DNA from: Limanda limanda | Lineage: Eukaryota; Chordata; Actinopteri; Pleuronectiformes; Pleuronectidae | Reading direction: 5' to 3' | Length of the DNA stretch: 64,000 nt | NCBI RefSeq assembly: GCF_963576545.1 | Contig: NC_083645.1 | Coordinates: forward strand, 5,667,430-5,731,429 | Shown here: one piece after another, positions 1 through 10,535 of the stretch | How the letters are laid out: each line of letters begins with the position of its first letter | How positions within the stretch are numbered: position 1 is the first letter of the stretch | Program-made: the position numbers and the translations under genes | Notes under the pieces: generated by a model | What the model was told of the DNA's origin: nothing | The model's input: the letters and a program-made list of their open reading frames with translations, nothing else | Database searches by the model: none

Positions 1-229
1 TCACGACTTCATCCTGTTATTAACATTTTTATTTGTCTTATCTTATTTTTGTGTATATACTAATCCTAATGTAATTTTAGAACTCAGCCCCTCCTTCCTG
101 CTCTGCATTTCCTTGTTCCACAAATCCCATTACCGGCCCCACCCACAGACCGACTGCCATCCATCAAATCATTAGTGCCCCAGTATATCTACCTGCCTGT
201 TTCCTTTGTTCTCTGCCAGATCGTCTAGT

Positions 230-700
230 GCAGGGGTTTTCAACTGGTTTTATCCCAGGGACCACCATTCTGACTAGAAAGTAACCCGCGGCCCACTGAT
301 GTGCCTACGTGTGTGTGCGTGCGTGCGGATAGAAGGAAGTTTTAACATTTGGTTTTCCATGTTGGTTTTATTTAGAAACCTCAAACAAATCTAGAAAAAT
401 GCAGTTTATAGTTGTACTGCATCTCAGAACCATATGTACATCAATATATAACGTTCATGACTTAAATGTACAGACATGTAGAGAACGTTAAAGTAACGGT
501 GATCAATAACAATCAACATAAACTCGGGCTAAAACTGAAGAGGAAAGATAACAAAGTAATACTGAATATGTCACAAATGATAATCATACAATATCACACA
601 AACAATTGAGGCCTACCTAAGTTTAACCTCATGATCACCAGCAGCAAATCCCACCTAGTGTTTGGGGGAGGGTGGTGGGTGAGTAGTACTTCTGTGTGTT
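230..700 (+). mobile_element. hAT-like terminal sequence (fragment)
   Basis: The start CAGGGGTTTTCAACTGG followed by a 'grey-zone' phrase (ccagggaccacc) resembles the termini of hAT/Charlie-type DNA transposons known from vertebrates. I see no transposase reading frame and no clear matching inverted end downstream, so this is either a truncated end or a non-autonomous copy whose second end has decayed. The rest, to about 700, is AT-rich with no coding signal. Confidence 0.35.
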
Positions 701-1189
701 TTGAGAGAGGGGAGACCTATCAGTGTGATATCTGGGCATGGTGAAGTCCACACAGCATGTCTAACAAAGTATTTGTTTTTCGCTCTTTTGTTTTATTTAA
801 TATTCTCATTATTAATTCTGCCATTTTGGGCCTTCTTTTGGGGAAAATTAAAATTCCCACTCGACTGAAACGAGTATCCGGTACGGATAAAGCACTTTTG
901 CCGAGTACGATTATTATACGAGTAATCGGAGTCATTATCTGTGCTCGGACTGAATGAAAATCCTCACACAGCGTCACAGCGGCCCTCCCGTCACACACGG
1001 CTCTGCTCACTCACTCACAGAACAGCTCTCTGTCTCTCAGTCACTCAGGTTCACTGTGCATCGGGACTGTTCCATAGGCTCAGTCAAGGAAGCAGAAATG
1101 ATTCGTTCATTTCCCGACTGGGTCTTCGGGTACGAGTCTTTGGAAAATTTTTCACGAGACCTGCATTGGCTCAGTAGAGGAGCGCTGCA

Positions 1190-1574
1190 GATGCGAGGGA
1201 CGTTCACTGTCTCCCGGAGAAGTGAACGCTCTGTGTTTTTAGTATGGAAAGACGTGAATTGTATTTGTTCACGGGTCATGGTGACTGGTTTTGTTGTTTT
1301 CACTTTACATTTACACTTACTTTACAGTAAAGTAAACCTCTATTAAATACAGTACAACATGACAGTTTGTATGGTTTGAAATTGTCATTTATTATGACAC
1401 TGGCATTTAATTATCACGGCAAACAATTACACCGCACTAAACTTTAAGTGTAAATGTAAGGTGAAAATAGCAAGGCCAGTCTGTGTGACTTGTGAAGGAA
1501 TGTGGATCGCGTCTTTCTGTGCTGGGGACACAGAGTGTTCGTTTCTCCGGGAGACAGTAAACGTCCCTCGCATC
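1190..1574. repeat. long imperfect inverted repeat (130-bp arms)
   Basis: The left arm starts with gatgcgagggacgt and ends near tttacactta. The right arm, read on the minus strand, repeats the same order with scattered mismatches and ends at cgtccctcgcatc. The loop is about 125 bp. Both arms keep a block with ctcccggaga, which anchors the alignment. Confidence 0.8.
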
Positions 1575-1577
1575 TCA

Positions 1578-1578
<1 letters not shown>

Positions 1579-1614
<36 letters not shown>

Positions 1615-1624
1615 ACACACACAC
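1579..1624. repeat. (CA)n microsatellite
   Basis: A nearly pure CA dinucleotide run directly adjoins the right arm of the foldback. It is interrupted once by a CCCA. Confidence 0.95.
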
Positions 1625-2477
1625 CTGGTGTGGAAATAAATTTAAAAAAAATTAAAAAATAAAAAAATCATAAAAAAATTTCAAAGTTAAAAAAGAAAGT
1701 TATGTTGAACCAGCCCACTTCCGGGTTAAATCACACCCACTTCCGGGTTAGGCCCCGCCCACTCCGAGTACGGATACGGATAATTCATATGGTTAACAGA
1801 TACAGATAATGCTGTACTCGCTCATCCCTACAAACTACATCTCCAAGACTTCCAGAGAGTTTTTCTACCTAGCTCAACCGCTCTTCTACATCTACCTTTA
1901 ACACGCATGCACAGGAGAAAACTACTGGCAGTTTCTAGCACCAAGCCGGTTTCAAGGTTCCCCTCATCACCTTTATATTATTTTAGAAATATTTTTCTTA
2001 TTTTAGATATTTTTCATGATATTCAAGTGTAATCTGGACATCCTTAGTTGACACTGTTAAATTGCCCAGACTGTGTTTTTAGTTGGCTGGAGGTATTTTG
2101 AGTTGCTGTTCAAACCATGTGGAATACTCTGCCTGACTCAAGTAAAGAAACCTTTTTTGAATCCATCCAAGCAAGTCTTCTGTCTCGGCTTGTATGAGGT
2201 TCTCGTCTGCTACCATCCTTGTCTTTCCAGTTAAATCAGGAGAGACTTGATTTCCAATTTAACAGATTTTACTTTTACACACGCACAGAAATATGTGAAT
2301 GTTTAACAGTCTTTGGCATTTTAGACCCCTGTGAGATGTCATCAGGATTAGAAGGGGGTTGAGCAGAGCATCGTACAGGAATACCCCCGAGGGCTAGACA
2401 CTGGTGGTGGTTTATCAGTCAAACATTTGTTTGGAAGGCACATCTCATGCACGTTGTCCTATTGGACTTGCTGAGTG

Positions 2478-2740
2478 TGACATCCTCTGCCCTCTACCCT
2501 CACAAGGGTAAGGAAAAACTACACAAAAAAAAAACCTTGACAGGGAAAAATGTAGAAACCTCAGGAAGAGACGCATGCGAGGGATCCCTCGTCCAGGATG
2601 GACAGAAGTGCAATGGATACCACGAGTAATAGTATATTCTCAGGCAGTTTTGTTGATTTTTTTTATAGTCCCCGATCAGATGCCGCTATAATCCTCGATT
2701 TTCTGACATGATCCACGATCGGTTGAAGTCGGGATCCGGA
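2478..2740 (-). mobile_element. L2 LINE 3'-UTR fragment
   Basis: This stretch parallels 23486-23790 in the L2 element further along. Both contain gtgacatcct, aagggtaaggaaaa, tgtagaaacctcag, gagggatccct and cggacagaagtgcaat in the same order. Read on the minus strand it belongs to the 3' untranslated region; no coding sequence is included. Confidence 0.7.
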
Positions 2741-3639
2741 AGAGATGATGAATATCCTTCAAGACAGGAGGAGAATGGGGTGGAGGAGGGGTTGCGCGAG
2801 TCGTTGAATGATGGCTGACTGAGGAAGAGAGGAGAAGGGATTTTTAAAGTTTGACAACTGCTAAATGACAGAGACCTAGCCCGACCTGATTGGATGTTTA
2901 GGAACGGCCACAATCAGCTGATCACTATGCAGGTTAGGTCCTCCATTGAGCGTTACTATAGTTAGGAACGCCCACGATCAGCTGATCGTCCGCAGGTTAA
3001 TTCTTCCTGACTGAACTTACGCTAAGCTTCATTTCAATCAGGAGAGACTTGATTTCCAATTTAACAGATTACATTTTTACAAACGTACAGAAGAATGTGA
3101 ATGTTTAACAGTCTTTGGCATTTTAGACCCCTGTGAGATGTCATCAGGATTAGAAGGGGGTGGAGCAGAGCAGCGAACAGGAATAGCCCCAAAAGAAATA
3201 GACGAAGAAGGAGATCAGGAGAGTGAGATAATGATGAGTCTTACCTCGTGTTGTAGCATCCTAAGCAAAATAAAACATGCTTTGGAAAACAGACAATCAT
3301 TATACCGTTTATCTGATAGAAATAAAGAGATGACTCGGGATCTAAAATGTAGACAAACCTAAGGGTTAGAAGACATAATTAAAGTTAAGGGCCAAGAAAA
3401 AGGTGCGAACAGAAAATGTATATTGGTATAGCAACCGCAAAAGAAATTAAATTGCATGCAACCTTAACTAAAGGCCCGCTAGACCAAGATAAGCCATGGT
3501 GAGAGCAGGGTCTAGATGTAGAACTTAATAAAAGGTCAGCAGGGACCGAACTTAAATAAAAGGTAATTTGACTGAAATGAAATTAAGGTCCGAGACCAAA
3601 TAATATAAAATGTCAACAGAAATGCAAACCGAAACAGAG

Positions 3640-3849
3640 ATTAAGGCGTTTTCGATGTTCTCCAGCCGGGTGTCAATTTTCTGTGACATTTTCTGTTCGG
3701 TGGTGGCTAGGGACTGCAGGGTGGTAGTCAGAAGGTGACCTGGAACTGTGTGATGGAGTCGTACCGCCCGAAGAGTTGGAGGCGATCTCCTGGAGCAGAT
3801 CCGAGTTAGGAGCCTGAACCTCCTGGGGATATTTGTCGGAGTCCGACAT
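3640..3849 (-). pseudogene. fossil coiled-coil ORF, possibly LINE ORF1 or gag
   Basis: A minus-strand reading begins at an ATG at 3849-3847 with MSDSDKYPQEVQ and stays open for about 26 codons. A one-base shift then gives a continuation containing TLQSLATTEQKM and KIDTRLENIE. The second part looks like the heptad-rich N-terminus found in LINE ORF1 or retrotransposon gag proteins. No zinc knuckle or RNA-recognition motif is visible, and the frame is broken, so this is a relic. Its location inside unit B of the tandem duplication suggests it came with that element. Confidence 0.4.
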
Positions 3850-4179
3850 GAAGAAGATGCGATAATCTAAAGAGGAATAATCGAGAGTGTGCTCTCTGGC
3901 TTGCGATCACTAAATGGCAGATCGTTGTTGCGCGAGTCGCTGAATGATGGCTGACTGAGGAAGAGAGGAGAAGAGATTTTTAAAGTTTGACAGCTGCTGA
4001 ATGACTGGCTGACAGAGACCGCGCCCGACCTGATGGGATGTTTAAGGAGTGCCCACAATCAGCTGATCACTATGCAGGTTAAGTCCTCCATTTGGCATTC
4101 CTATATTTAGGAACGCCCACGATCAGCTGATCGTCCGCAGGTTAAGTCTTTCTGACTGAACTTACACTAAGCTTCATAT

Positions 4180-4630
4180 CCAGATCATCAGTTTACGGTG
4201 GAGGTGGACGCATTGGACAGTGGGATGGGAGCAGTCCTCTTCCAGCGGCCGGCAGAGGACCAGAAGATGCACCCATGTGCTTTTTTCTCCCATAAATTGT
4301 CACTAGCCGAACAACATTATGACATTGGAAATAGAGATTTATTGGATGTCAAGATGGCCCTGGAGGAGTGGAGGCACTGGTTAGAGGGGGCGGAGCAGCC
4401 GTTTGTGGTCTGGACCACAAGAACCTGGAATACATCCGGTCAGCCAAGCGGTTGAGTTCCCGTCAGGCCAGGTGGGCTTTATTCTTTAACCGTTTTGACT
4501 TTTCCCTCTTTTACCGCAGAGGATTGAATAATGTCAAGCCTGATGCCCTGTCCCGGCAGTTCCAGTCAGACAGTGGTCCCTCATTAGCAGAAAGTATCCT
4601 TCCCTCCAAGGTGGTCATCGTGCTATAACC
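4180..4630 (+). pseudogene. Ty3/Gypsy RNase H remnant
   Basis: Two overlapping frames together encode a Gypsy-type RNase H. The first has [36 protein letters not shown] and [17 protein letters not shown]. After a frameshift near 4415 the second has [25 protein letters not shown] and [11 protein letters not shown]. The enzyme would degrade the RNA strand of the RNA/DNA hybrid during reverse transcription. The first catalytic Asp (in VDALD) is present, but the usual NRELL Glu reads as Asp (NRDLL). Nothing of the reverse-transcriptase palm remains upstream, so the element is truncated just before 4180. Confidence 0.85.
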
Positions 4631-4729
4631 TGGGACATTGAGGATAAGGTGAAGCAGGGTCAGGCTGATCACCCAGCACCTGCCCTGAAAATCGCCTGTT
4701 TGTCTCTGCAAATCTTTGCTCTCAGGTAC

Positions 4730-5540
4730 TCAAGTGGGGACACTCTCCTTGCCTTGCCTGCCAACCAGGGGTTAGACGCATCCTAGCTCTATTGAGGCAA
4801 TGCTTCTGGTGGGGTTCCACGGAGGAGGACACTAAGGAGTTTGTCGGGGCCTGCCAGATTTGTTCCCAGAACAACAGGGCCCGTCACGCTCCTTCCGGCC
4901 TGCTCAAGCCAATGCCTATTGCCCATCGTCCATGCTCTCACATCTCTCTCAACTTCGTCACTGGACTTCCGCCATTAGACGGTAACACCACGATTCTCAC
5001 TGTTGTTGATAGATTCTCCAAATCTGCCCACTTAATTCTGTTGCCAATTACCATCAGCCAAGGAGACGGCTGAACTTATGTTGCTCCACATTTTCCGTCT
5101 GCATGGCCTCCCCAGTGACATTGTCTCGGACTGGGGGCCACAATTGACTTTCCAGTTTTGGACAGAGTTCTGCAGTCTGTTGGGGGCCAAAGGCAGCCTA
5201 TATTCTGGGTTCCATCCTCAATCTAATGGGCAGTCCGAGAGAATGAATCAGGAGATGGAGACTGTTTTGTGGTGCGTTGTCTCCCACAATCCTTCCTCCT
5301 GGTTCAAGCAGCTCCCGTGGGTGGAATATGCTCAAAACAAGCTTCCAAGTTCGGCTTCTGGTTTCTCACCTTTCCAGTGTTCCCGAGGATACCAGCCCCC
5401 ACTTTTTCCTGTGCAGGACCTCAGAGCCAGTGTCCCATCCGTCGCTGTTGTCTCACCTGGTTGCAGGCCCGTTTCGCTCTCCTGTGTTCGTCGGACCGGC
5501 ACTCATTGTGCGGCGTAGGTCAGTCACCTGTGAAGACCAT
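4730..5540 (+). pseudogene. Ty3/Gypsy integrase remnant
   Basis: The zinc-binding end is seen as FWWGSTEEDTKEFVGACQIC. The catalytic core follows as SHISLNFVTGLP, TILTVVDRFSKSAH, LPSDIVSDWGPQ and NGQSERMNQEMETVL. These match the Gypsy integrase order, which inserts the cDNA into the genome. A frameshift with stop lies near 5072 (between SQGDG and MLLHIF). The first catalytic residue is Asn (ISLNF) where the family has Asp; the second Asp and the Glu are kept. After about 5440 the frame degenerates. No LTR was found on either side, so this is a dead internal fragment. Confidence 0.88.
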
Positions 5541-5649
5541 CATCATTTGCCCCAGAAATCAGTTCTTGTGTGAACAGTCAGGCGGCTGCTCACACAAGAA
5601 TTTGCTCTGTCGCCTCAGGTGTGTCCCTGACGTACATGCTGCGGTGTTA

Positions 5650-6012
5650 GACTGCGGTTAGAGTCAAAGATGAATCAAAAAAGGATTAAATTATCAGGTG
5701 CACAATTCAGAAAGCGCCGCAAAGTAGAGGAGAAGAAAGGACAATATAGAGGTAAGAATCACCCTGATTGTGGACATCATAAATGTTTACTTTTGATATG
5801 CTGTCAGTACAGCTGATTTCAGACTCTTTTTATATTTTTTATTATGTATTTTTTATAGCTTACAATTTTTTCTGCCTGTGTATGCATCTGTATACAATCC
5901 CAAAGTTATTAGGGATGCATGACAATTTGCATGTGTACGTTGGGGGGCGCCAGTCTAAAATCTTGCCTAGGGCGCCAACATTGCCAGGGCTGGCCCTGCG
6001 TTGCCGCACCCT
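5650..6012 (+). mobile_element. internally deleted hAT-like element
   Basis: The stretch begins with the transposase first exon and ends with ggggggcgccag, cctagggcgcc and a terminal cagggctggccctg. That 'cagggc(t/c)ggccctg' phrase is typical of ends of one fish hAT group. Only about 200 bp separate exon and terminus, so nearly the whole transposase gene is missing. The left terminus is not resolved and may be buried in the Gypsy remnant. Confidence 0.5.
5670..5753 (+). pseudogene. N-terminal exon of a hAT-like transposase
   Basis: An ATG at 5670 opens MNQKRIKLSGAQFRKRRK followed by VEEKKGQYRG and a ggtaag donor-like sequence. The KLSGAQ(F/Y)RKR(R/K) pattern is, from memory, the start of hAT-type transposases with a TTF/zinc-finger region. 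The exon ends where an intron would begin, but no following transposase exon is present before the element's end at about 6010. Confidence 0.55.
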
Positions 6013-7084
6013 GGGAGACTGATTTCTGGAGGTTCTGGTTTTCTCCAGAAGAAAGGACATGCAGCCTTAGGCTTTTGACTACACATGTAGGCCAAACTGT
6101 AGTTCACAAATACCAGGTCCGAACAACTATGACAAATATGACTTTGCTGGTTTAAGCTTAACAGTACAGGGAACCAGGGACCTTTTTCTTCCAAAGTTGG
6201 CACTGAATTGGAAAAGATAGGAGAACAGTAGCAAGCTACGGGAACAATGAATATTTTGTCTAAAGCCTGAAATATAGATCACTTTAAAAAGGCCCACGAG
6301 ATACAAAGAAATAGCTTCACCATGGACACACACATGCTCGAAGAACTGGTGTATGAAATGGCAAATCTGTGGTCTGTGCGCCAATCAAGGGGGGAGGGCA
6401 CGTACCAAAGGTATGCAAGGCTGCTCCGAGGTTGTGATTTCAAAATTAAATTTGGACATATTAAATGAAAAAAACAGTTATTAGATAATCAAAAGCCTGT
6501 ATCTAAATCTAATTACAGGGATAACTTTCTCGCAGCTAGCTGGCAGGCTCATCCCAGCTCATCGTTGTTTCTCCTGCAGTCAACAAAAAGATGCAGATGA
6601 CTAATTAGAAAAAAAAAAAGGAAAAGGAGGGGCTGTATCTTCAGAGTTACCCTAGCTTTAGTTTTTATTGAAGTTCTCGGCCAGAAGCTTGCATGAAGCG
6701 GAGCAAAATGAGGGGATGCAAGTAAACAAAATACTTAGAGACTCGCAGGAGGTCAAGGGTTTTTTTAAAAGGAAAAAGCATTTGGCACCTTCAAAAAGGT
6801 CCATTTACATCAGAAAAGTATTGGAGGTAGCAATCAGTCAATTACACGGAGCCCCAGAGGTGTCACTTGAATGTTCGCCAAGGCTTAAAAGCCTCAAAAT
6901 ATTGGAAAACCGGTAATCACACTCAAACTGTGTGAAAAATTGCTGTGGATAAAGGAAAAAGTGTCCCACTCTTGGACAGCACTGTCGAAGACAGAATTGA
7001 TGTAATGGTCAAAAGGCAGCTGTAAGAGGAGCTAAGAAGTATTCTTTTTGACATTCAACTGAAGGAAGTGACAACAGTATCAGA
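6013..7084. other. no gene recognised
   Basis: About 1 kb without a supported gene. The open frames are short, lack domains and begin at arbitrary codons. A short A-run lies near 6609. The segment ends against the poly(ATTT)-like tail of the LINE that starts at 7085. Confidence 0.5.
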
Positions 7085-7114
7085 TTTTTTTTTTTATTTA
7101 TTTATTTGTTTATT

Positions 7115-7634
7115 TTTTGACAGGGACAGTGCATATTAATAGACATTTCTGTAAATATGCCAGATTTAGCCAGAAGGTTAGTTTCCATCTGCAGTCCTTG
7201 GCCAGATGTAACAATAGGCTCCCTAAAAAGCAAATAAGCAAATAACAGAAAGAGTTTAAAAAAGAACATAGAAAAGCAACAGATAAAACATTAATTATAA
7301 CCACATACAAGTATTCAGTAGTTCAAGCATTAAAATACATGAAGCATGCAGGACAGACAAGAGTCAGCATCAAACAAACACAAATTGAAAAGGTAGACTA
7401 GGACTTATAGAGGACATCTATATGTGTTAGACATCGAGGCAGTAGCCCACCAAAGCAGACAGTACATGCACAACAAACTAATAAAAAGTCGACATGACAA
7501 TAGTACATGAAGCAGCACAGGAGAGACATAGAACGAGCTACAAAAAGCATACAAACAAGCAAGCATACAAAGTAAGTTGCAGGACAAATTCACAGACACG
7601 CTGACACAAGGAGGCAAGAGCAGGCGGGTCAAGT
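7115..7634 (-). other. 3' UTR of the LINE
   Basis: Non-coding sequence between the C-terminal stop and the tail. On the minus strand it ends with the phrase gcactgtccctgtcaaaaaa followed by a short (AAATA)n-like run. This looks like the 3' end that the reverse transcriptase recognises in this LINE group. Confidence 0.65.
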
Positions 7635-9112
7635 TTAGTGCTGGCAGATCATATTATCAAACAGCCACTGTTTCAGATTAGAACTAAATGACCGATATGT
7701 GTTTAGGTCTCTGATACATGTTGGGATGTTATTCCATTCACGTGAGGCTGCAACAGAGAAGGCTGACTGACTAAAGGTACTTTTCCTAAATGGAATAATG
7801 CAGTCCCCTTTCATGACTCCTCTTGTGATCCGATGTTGGTTTGTTCTAATAGTTACAAATTCTCTAAGTGGAGGAGGGGCCATGCCATGTATGATTTTGT
7901 AAAAGAGACATGCATTTTTGTGCTTAATCATGTTTTCCCAGCTCACTAGATTGTGTTTTCTTAAAATTGCACAGTGATGGAATTGCCTTGGTTTTTTGTC
8001 CAGAACTTTCAGTGTTTGTTTATACAAAGACTGTAGTGGTTTTAGTGTTGTGTGATTAGCCTGAGACCAGCTCGTCAGACAGTAGCTCATGTGAGAGAAT
8101 ATCATTGAATGCATGTACATCATGGCTGCCTCGGTGGACATAGAGTTTCGTATAAATTTGAAATTGGCAAGATTGAATTTGATCCTTTTGCAGACAGTTT
8201 TTACATGTGCCCTGAAATTAAAGTTGGAGTCCAGAATAATGCCAAGGTATTTAAATTCCTTAACAATTTCTAATTTTTCTCCTGACACAAGAACATCTGG
8301 GTTTTCACTACAGTCATTTGTTTTGGAGAAGAACATACCAACAGTCTTAGACACATTTAGTTGGAGACAGCACTAATTGAGCCATGCTGTAATTTTCAGC
8401 ATGGCCTTTGTGAGTTTGGCAGCAACTTCGGTTTTTGTCAATCCATGCACATACAGCACAGTATCATCAGCATACATTTGAATGTGGGCCTCTGGACACA
8501 CAGACGGCAAGTCGTTGATATACAAACAAAATAAAAGTGGACCCAGTATGGATCCCTGTGGTACACCAGTGGACAAGGAGAGGGTGTCAGATTGCTGGTT
8601 ATTTATTCGAACAGTTTGAGTTCGGTTAAAAAGGTATGATTCAACCCATTGACGTGCCTCAACAGAAAAATTAAAATTGGATAACTTGGATAATAGAACC
8701 TTGTGATTCACAGTGTCAAATGCTTTGCGGAGATCAAGAAAGACAGCACCGACAACGCCACGCTTATCCAACAGTGATTTAATTTTCTCAATGAAAAAAC
8801 AATTAGCCGTCTCGGTTGAGTGGTTGGATCTGAAGCCAAATTGCATTGGATGAAGGGGGAATGAGCTGTTGTTCAGGTGGTGTATGATTTGCTCAGCTAC
8901 ACACTTTTCTGCTACTTTAGACATTATAGGGAGGATGCTGATCGGCCTATAGTTACAGGCGGAATGATGATCACCAGATTTGAAAATTGGCGTGACAATT
9001 GCAGATTTCCAAATACTTGGAAACTGCCCTTGGGATATTGAAAGATTAACAATTTTAGTGATGGGATTGGCTAATGATGAACCGATATCTTTAAGCATCG
9101 TTGAGTCCATAC
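7632..9112 (-). pseudogene. LINE reverse transcriptase and C-terminal domain
   Basis: This reverse transcriptase would copy the LINE RNA into DNA at the nicked target. On the minus strand it opens with MDSTMLKDIGSSL. It shows NYRPISILPIM, QFGFRSNHSTETA, VFLDLRKAFDTVNH (first catalytic Asp), STGVPQGSILGPLLF and MYADDTVLY (the YADD pair). A TAG at 8373-8375 interrupts the frame after ITAWLN. The same frame continues with SKTVGMFFSKTN and a C-terminal region with FKYLGIILDSNF and REWNNIP. Apart from that one stop the domain appears intact. It is separated from its endonuclease by the CACTA insertion. Confidence 0.92.
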
Positions 9113-9695
9113 CACTAGACGAAAAGCAGTATTATTGTCACAGTGAACCTCTACGGACAGGCCTAATCCCCTGCTGTAACCAACTGTTTCCATGATGTTA
9201 CCTCGGCGTTCGCCAGTGAAGACAAGGTGGGTCTATCGGCGTTTGCGGACCTTAAGGGGGATTTGGAGAACAAAGGAGAGAGCCGCGGGGGGGCTCGCGC
9301 CGCTGCGCGGACCGATCGCGACGTGTGATCTAATTAGCATATGAATCGGAGTCCAGCCGCTGGCTAGAACCTCTCTCTACTCACCATTGGAGGAAACCAC
9401 AGACCCTTGAAACTAATGTCACTCGTGATTGGCTGGTAGAAGTGTTGCTATTGGTCACCTTATGGGTCATTGCAGTGCACACGTGGGGTCACAGCATTCC
9501 GCACGTGGGGTAAGCCCCTCCCACACAATATTTATAATAAAAATGTATATATTAATATTTATTATTATTTATAAGTAAGCCTTTACCAAAAGCACTGCAG
9601 TTAATTAAAACTAAACATTCATGTGATGCTTGATGCTATAGGTGAACATATTGTACAGGGAACAAATGTGAACAAGGTATATGTGGAGTGAAAGC

Positions 9696-10115
9696 TTTAT
9701 TTACATACAGCAAAAATATTGTACAAAATCTCAGGTGAGGCTTGAAATGTTTCTCTGCAGCCTCTGGGTCATGACTTCTTTGTGGGACTCTTCTCCAGTG
9801 TGTAGACGTCTGTGGTGTGTAGCTGTGAGATCCAGTGTAGCTTCCAGTCTTATATGAAGTGTGGGACACAGGTCGGTGCACTCCTGGCTGTGGAAGGATG
9901 GATCCATGTCATCTGTCCCGCTTCAATCAGCTGTAAACACATTCAGTAAAATTAGCACAGTTCAATGACAACATACACCTTTACATGTAACTGGAAAATT
10001 ATTTAATGAATATAACCTTACCCTCTTTCTTCTCCGACAACTCCTCAATGCTGATGTAAGGTCTGGTCGGATCATACTGGCTCATAGTGTGTCTTTGTAC
10101 GTCATGGACAGGCAG
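9696..10115 (-). CDS. gene-like exons inside the CACTA element (minus)
   Basis: Two minus-strand exons have convincing borders. One is 10115-10022, with tttccag before it and GTAAGG after it. The last is 9930 to about 9690, preceded by tgtttacag and with AATAAA at 9701-9696. Spliced, the frame reads LPVHDVQRHTMSQYDPTRP then YISIEELSEKKEAD and stops at 9925-9923. A further exon may end at 10235 before GTAAGT (frame SGFKVQKIKPLN, same phase). I do not recognise the protein. It looks like the 3' end of an intron-containing gene captured by the transposon, or a gene specific to this transposon family. Confidence 0.4.
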
Positions 10116-10315
10116 CTGGAAAACAACACATGTAACATGACTTTATTATTAATAAACGGAAATAGCCGCGCTGCATCACCGTTGGAAGATCCACAGCAAA
10201 AAAACACCAAAACAATTCATAAACAGTTACTTACATTCAATGGCTTAATTTTCTGCACTTTAAATCCGGACTTTCAGCGTCTCAGCCTAACGCCTCTTTG
10301 TTTGTTTGTGTGTGT

Positions 10316-10326
10316 GGGGGGGGGGG
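10316..10326 (+). repeat. G11 homopolymer
   Basis: A run of eleven G directly follows a short GT repeat. It may be a polymorphic or error-prone site. Confidence 0.9.
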
Positions 10327-10535
10327 CTGAGGCTGTGAAAACATACAGAAAAAAGTCACGTTGATGAAAAAACTTAACGAGAACAAACTGTTACATCTAA
10401 GTAATTCATACATATTTACACATGCACTAGATCTGCTCCAGCACTCGATGCTGTATTCGTATTTTAGCAACTTTCTCGCTATCCCAAAGAGTGGCGGACA
10501 TGCTTTCAGATGTACCAGTTAGCTTAGTGGTTAGC

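Larger units (their letters stand above)
825..1835. mobile_element. non-autonomous hAT-like element with foldback
   Basis: Subterminal 'cgagtacgg / gtactcg' motifs cluster at both ends (about 865-945 and 1755-1830), and the right end reads gtactcgctcatccctac, a phrase common at termini of fish hAT-like repeats. Two 130-bp arms in the middle form an imperfect inverted repeat (1190-1319 against 1445-1574). A short tandem, cacttccgggtta twice, lies at 1717-1750. The open frames here have no recognisable domain. The family name is from memory and tentative. Confidence 0.45.
2232..4184. repeat. imperfect tandem duplication, two abutting units
   Basis: The block at 2232-2388 (from aatcaggagagacttgat) recurs at 3039-3192. 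The block at about 2790-3035 (from ttgcgcgagtcg to taagcttcat) recurs at about 3927-4180. Unit A (2232-3038) and unit B (3039-4184) therefore share both ends but differ in the middle. Unit A holds an L2 3'-UTR scrap. Unit B holds the fossil ORF at 3640-3849. Each end block has palindromic gatcagctgatc boxes. LTR identity is not supported, because no TG...CA ends or polyadenylation signals stand out. Confidence 0.7.

Noticed and set aside
1461..1655. 64-codon plus ORF ending in His/Thr repeats
   Set aside because: It is the foldback arm plus the CA microsatellite.
6668..6916. 82-codon plus ORF
   Set aside because: No motif, no recognised family, no splice or promoter evidence.
9180..9560. CpG-rich stretch with CCAAT-like and octamer-like words as a host promoter or snRNA gene
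   Set aside because: No conserved snRNA sequence or coding exon follows, and it lies within the CACTA element. Left as part of that element.
10282..10470. 62-codon minus ORF in the CACTA element
   Set aside because: Contains a Pro run from the G11 homopolymer and does not fit the spliced minus-strand model.
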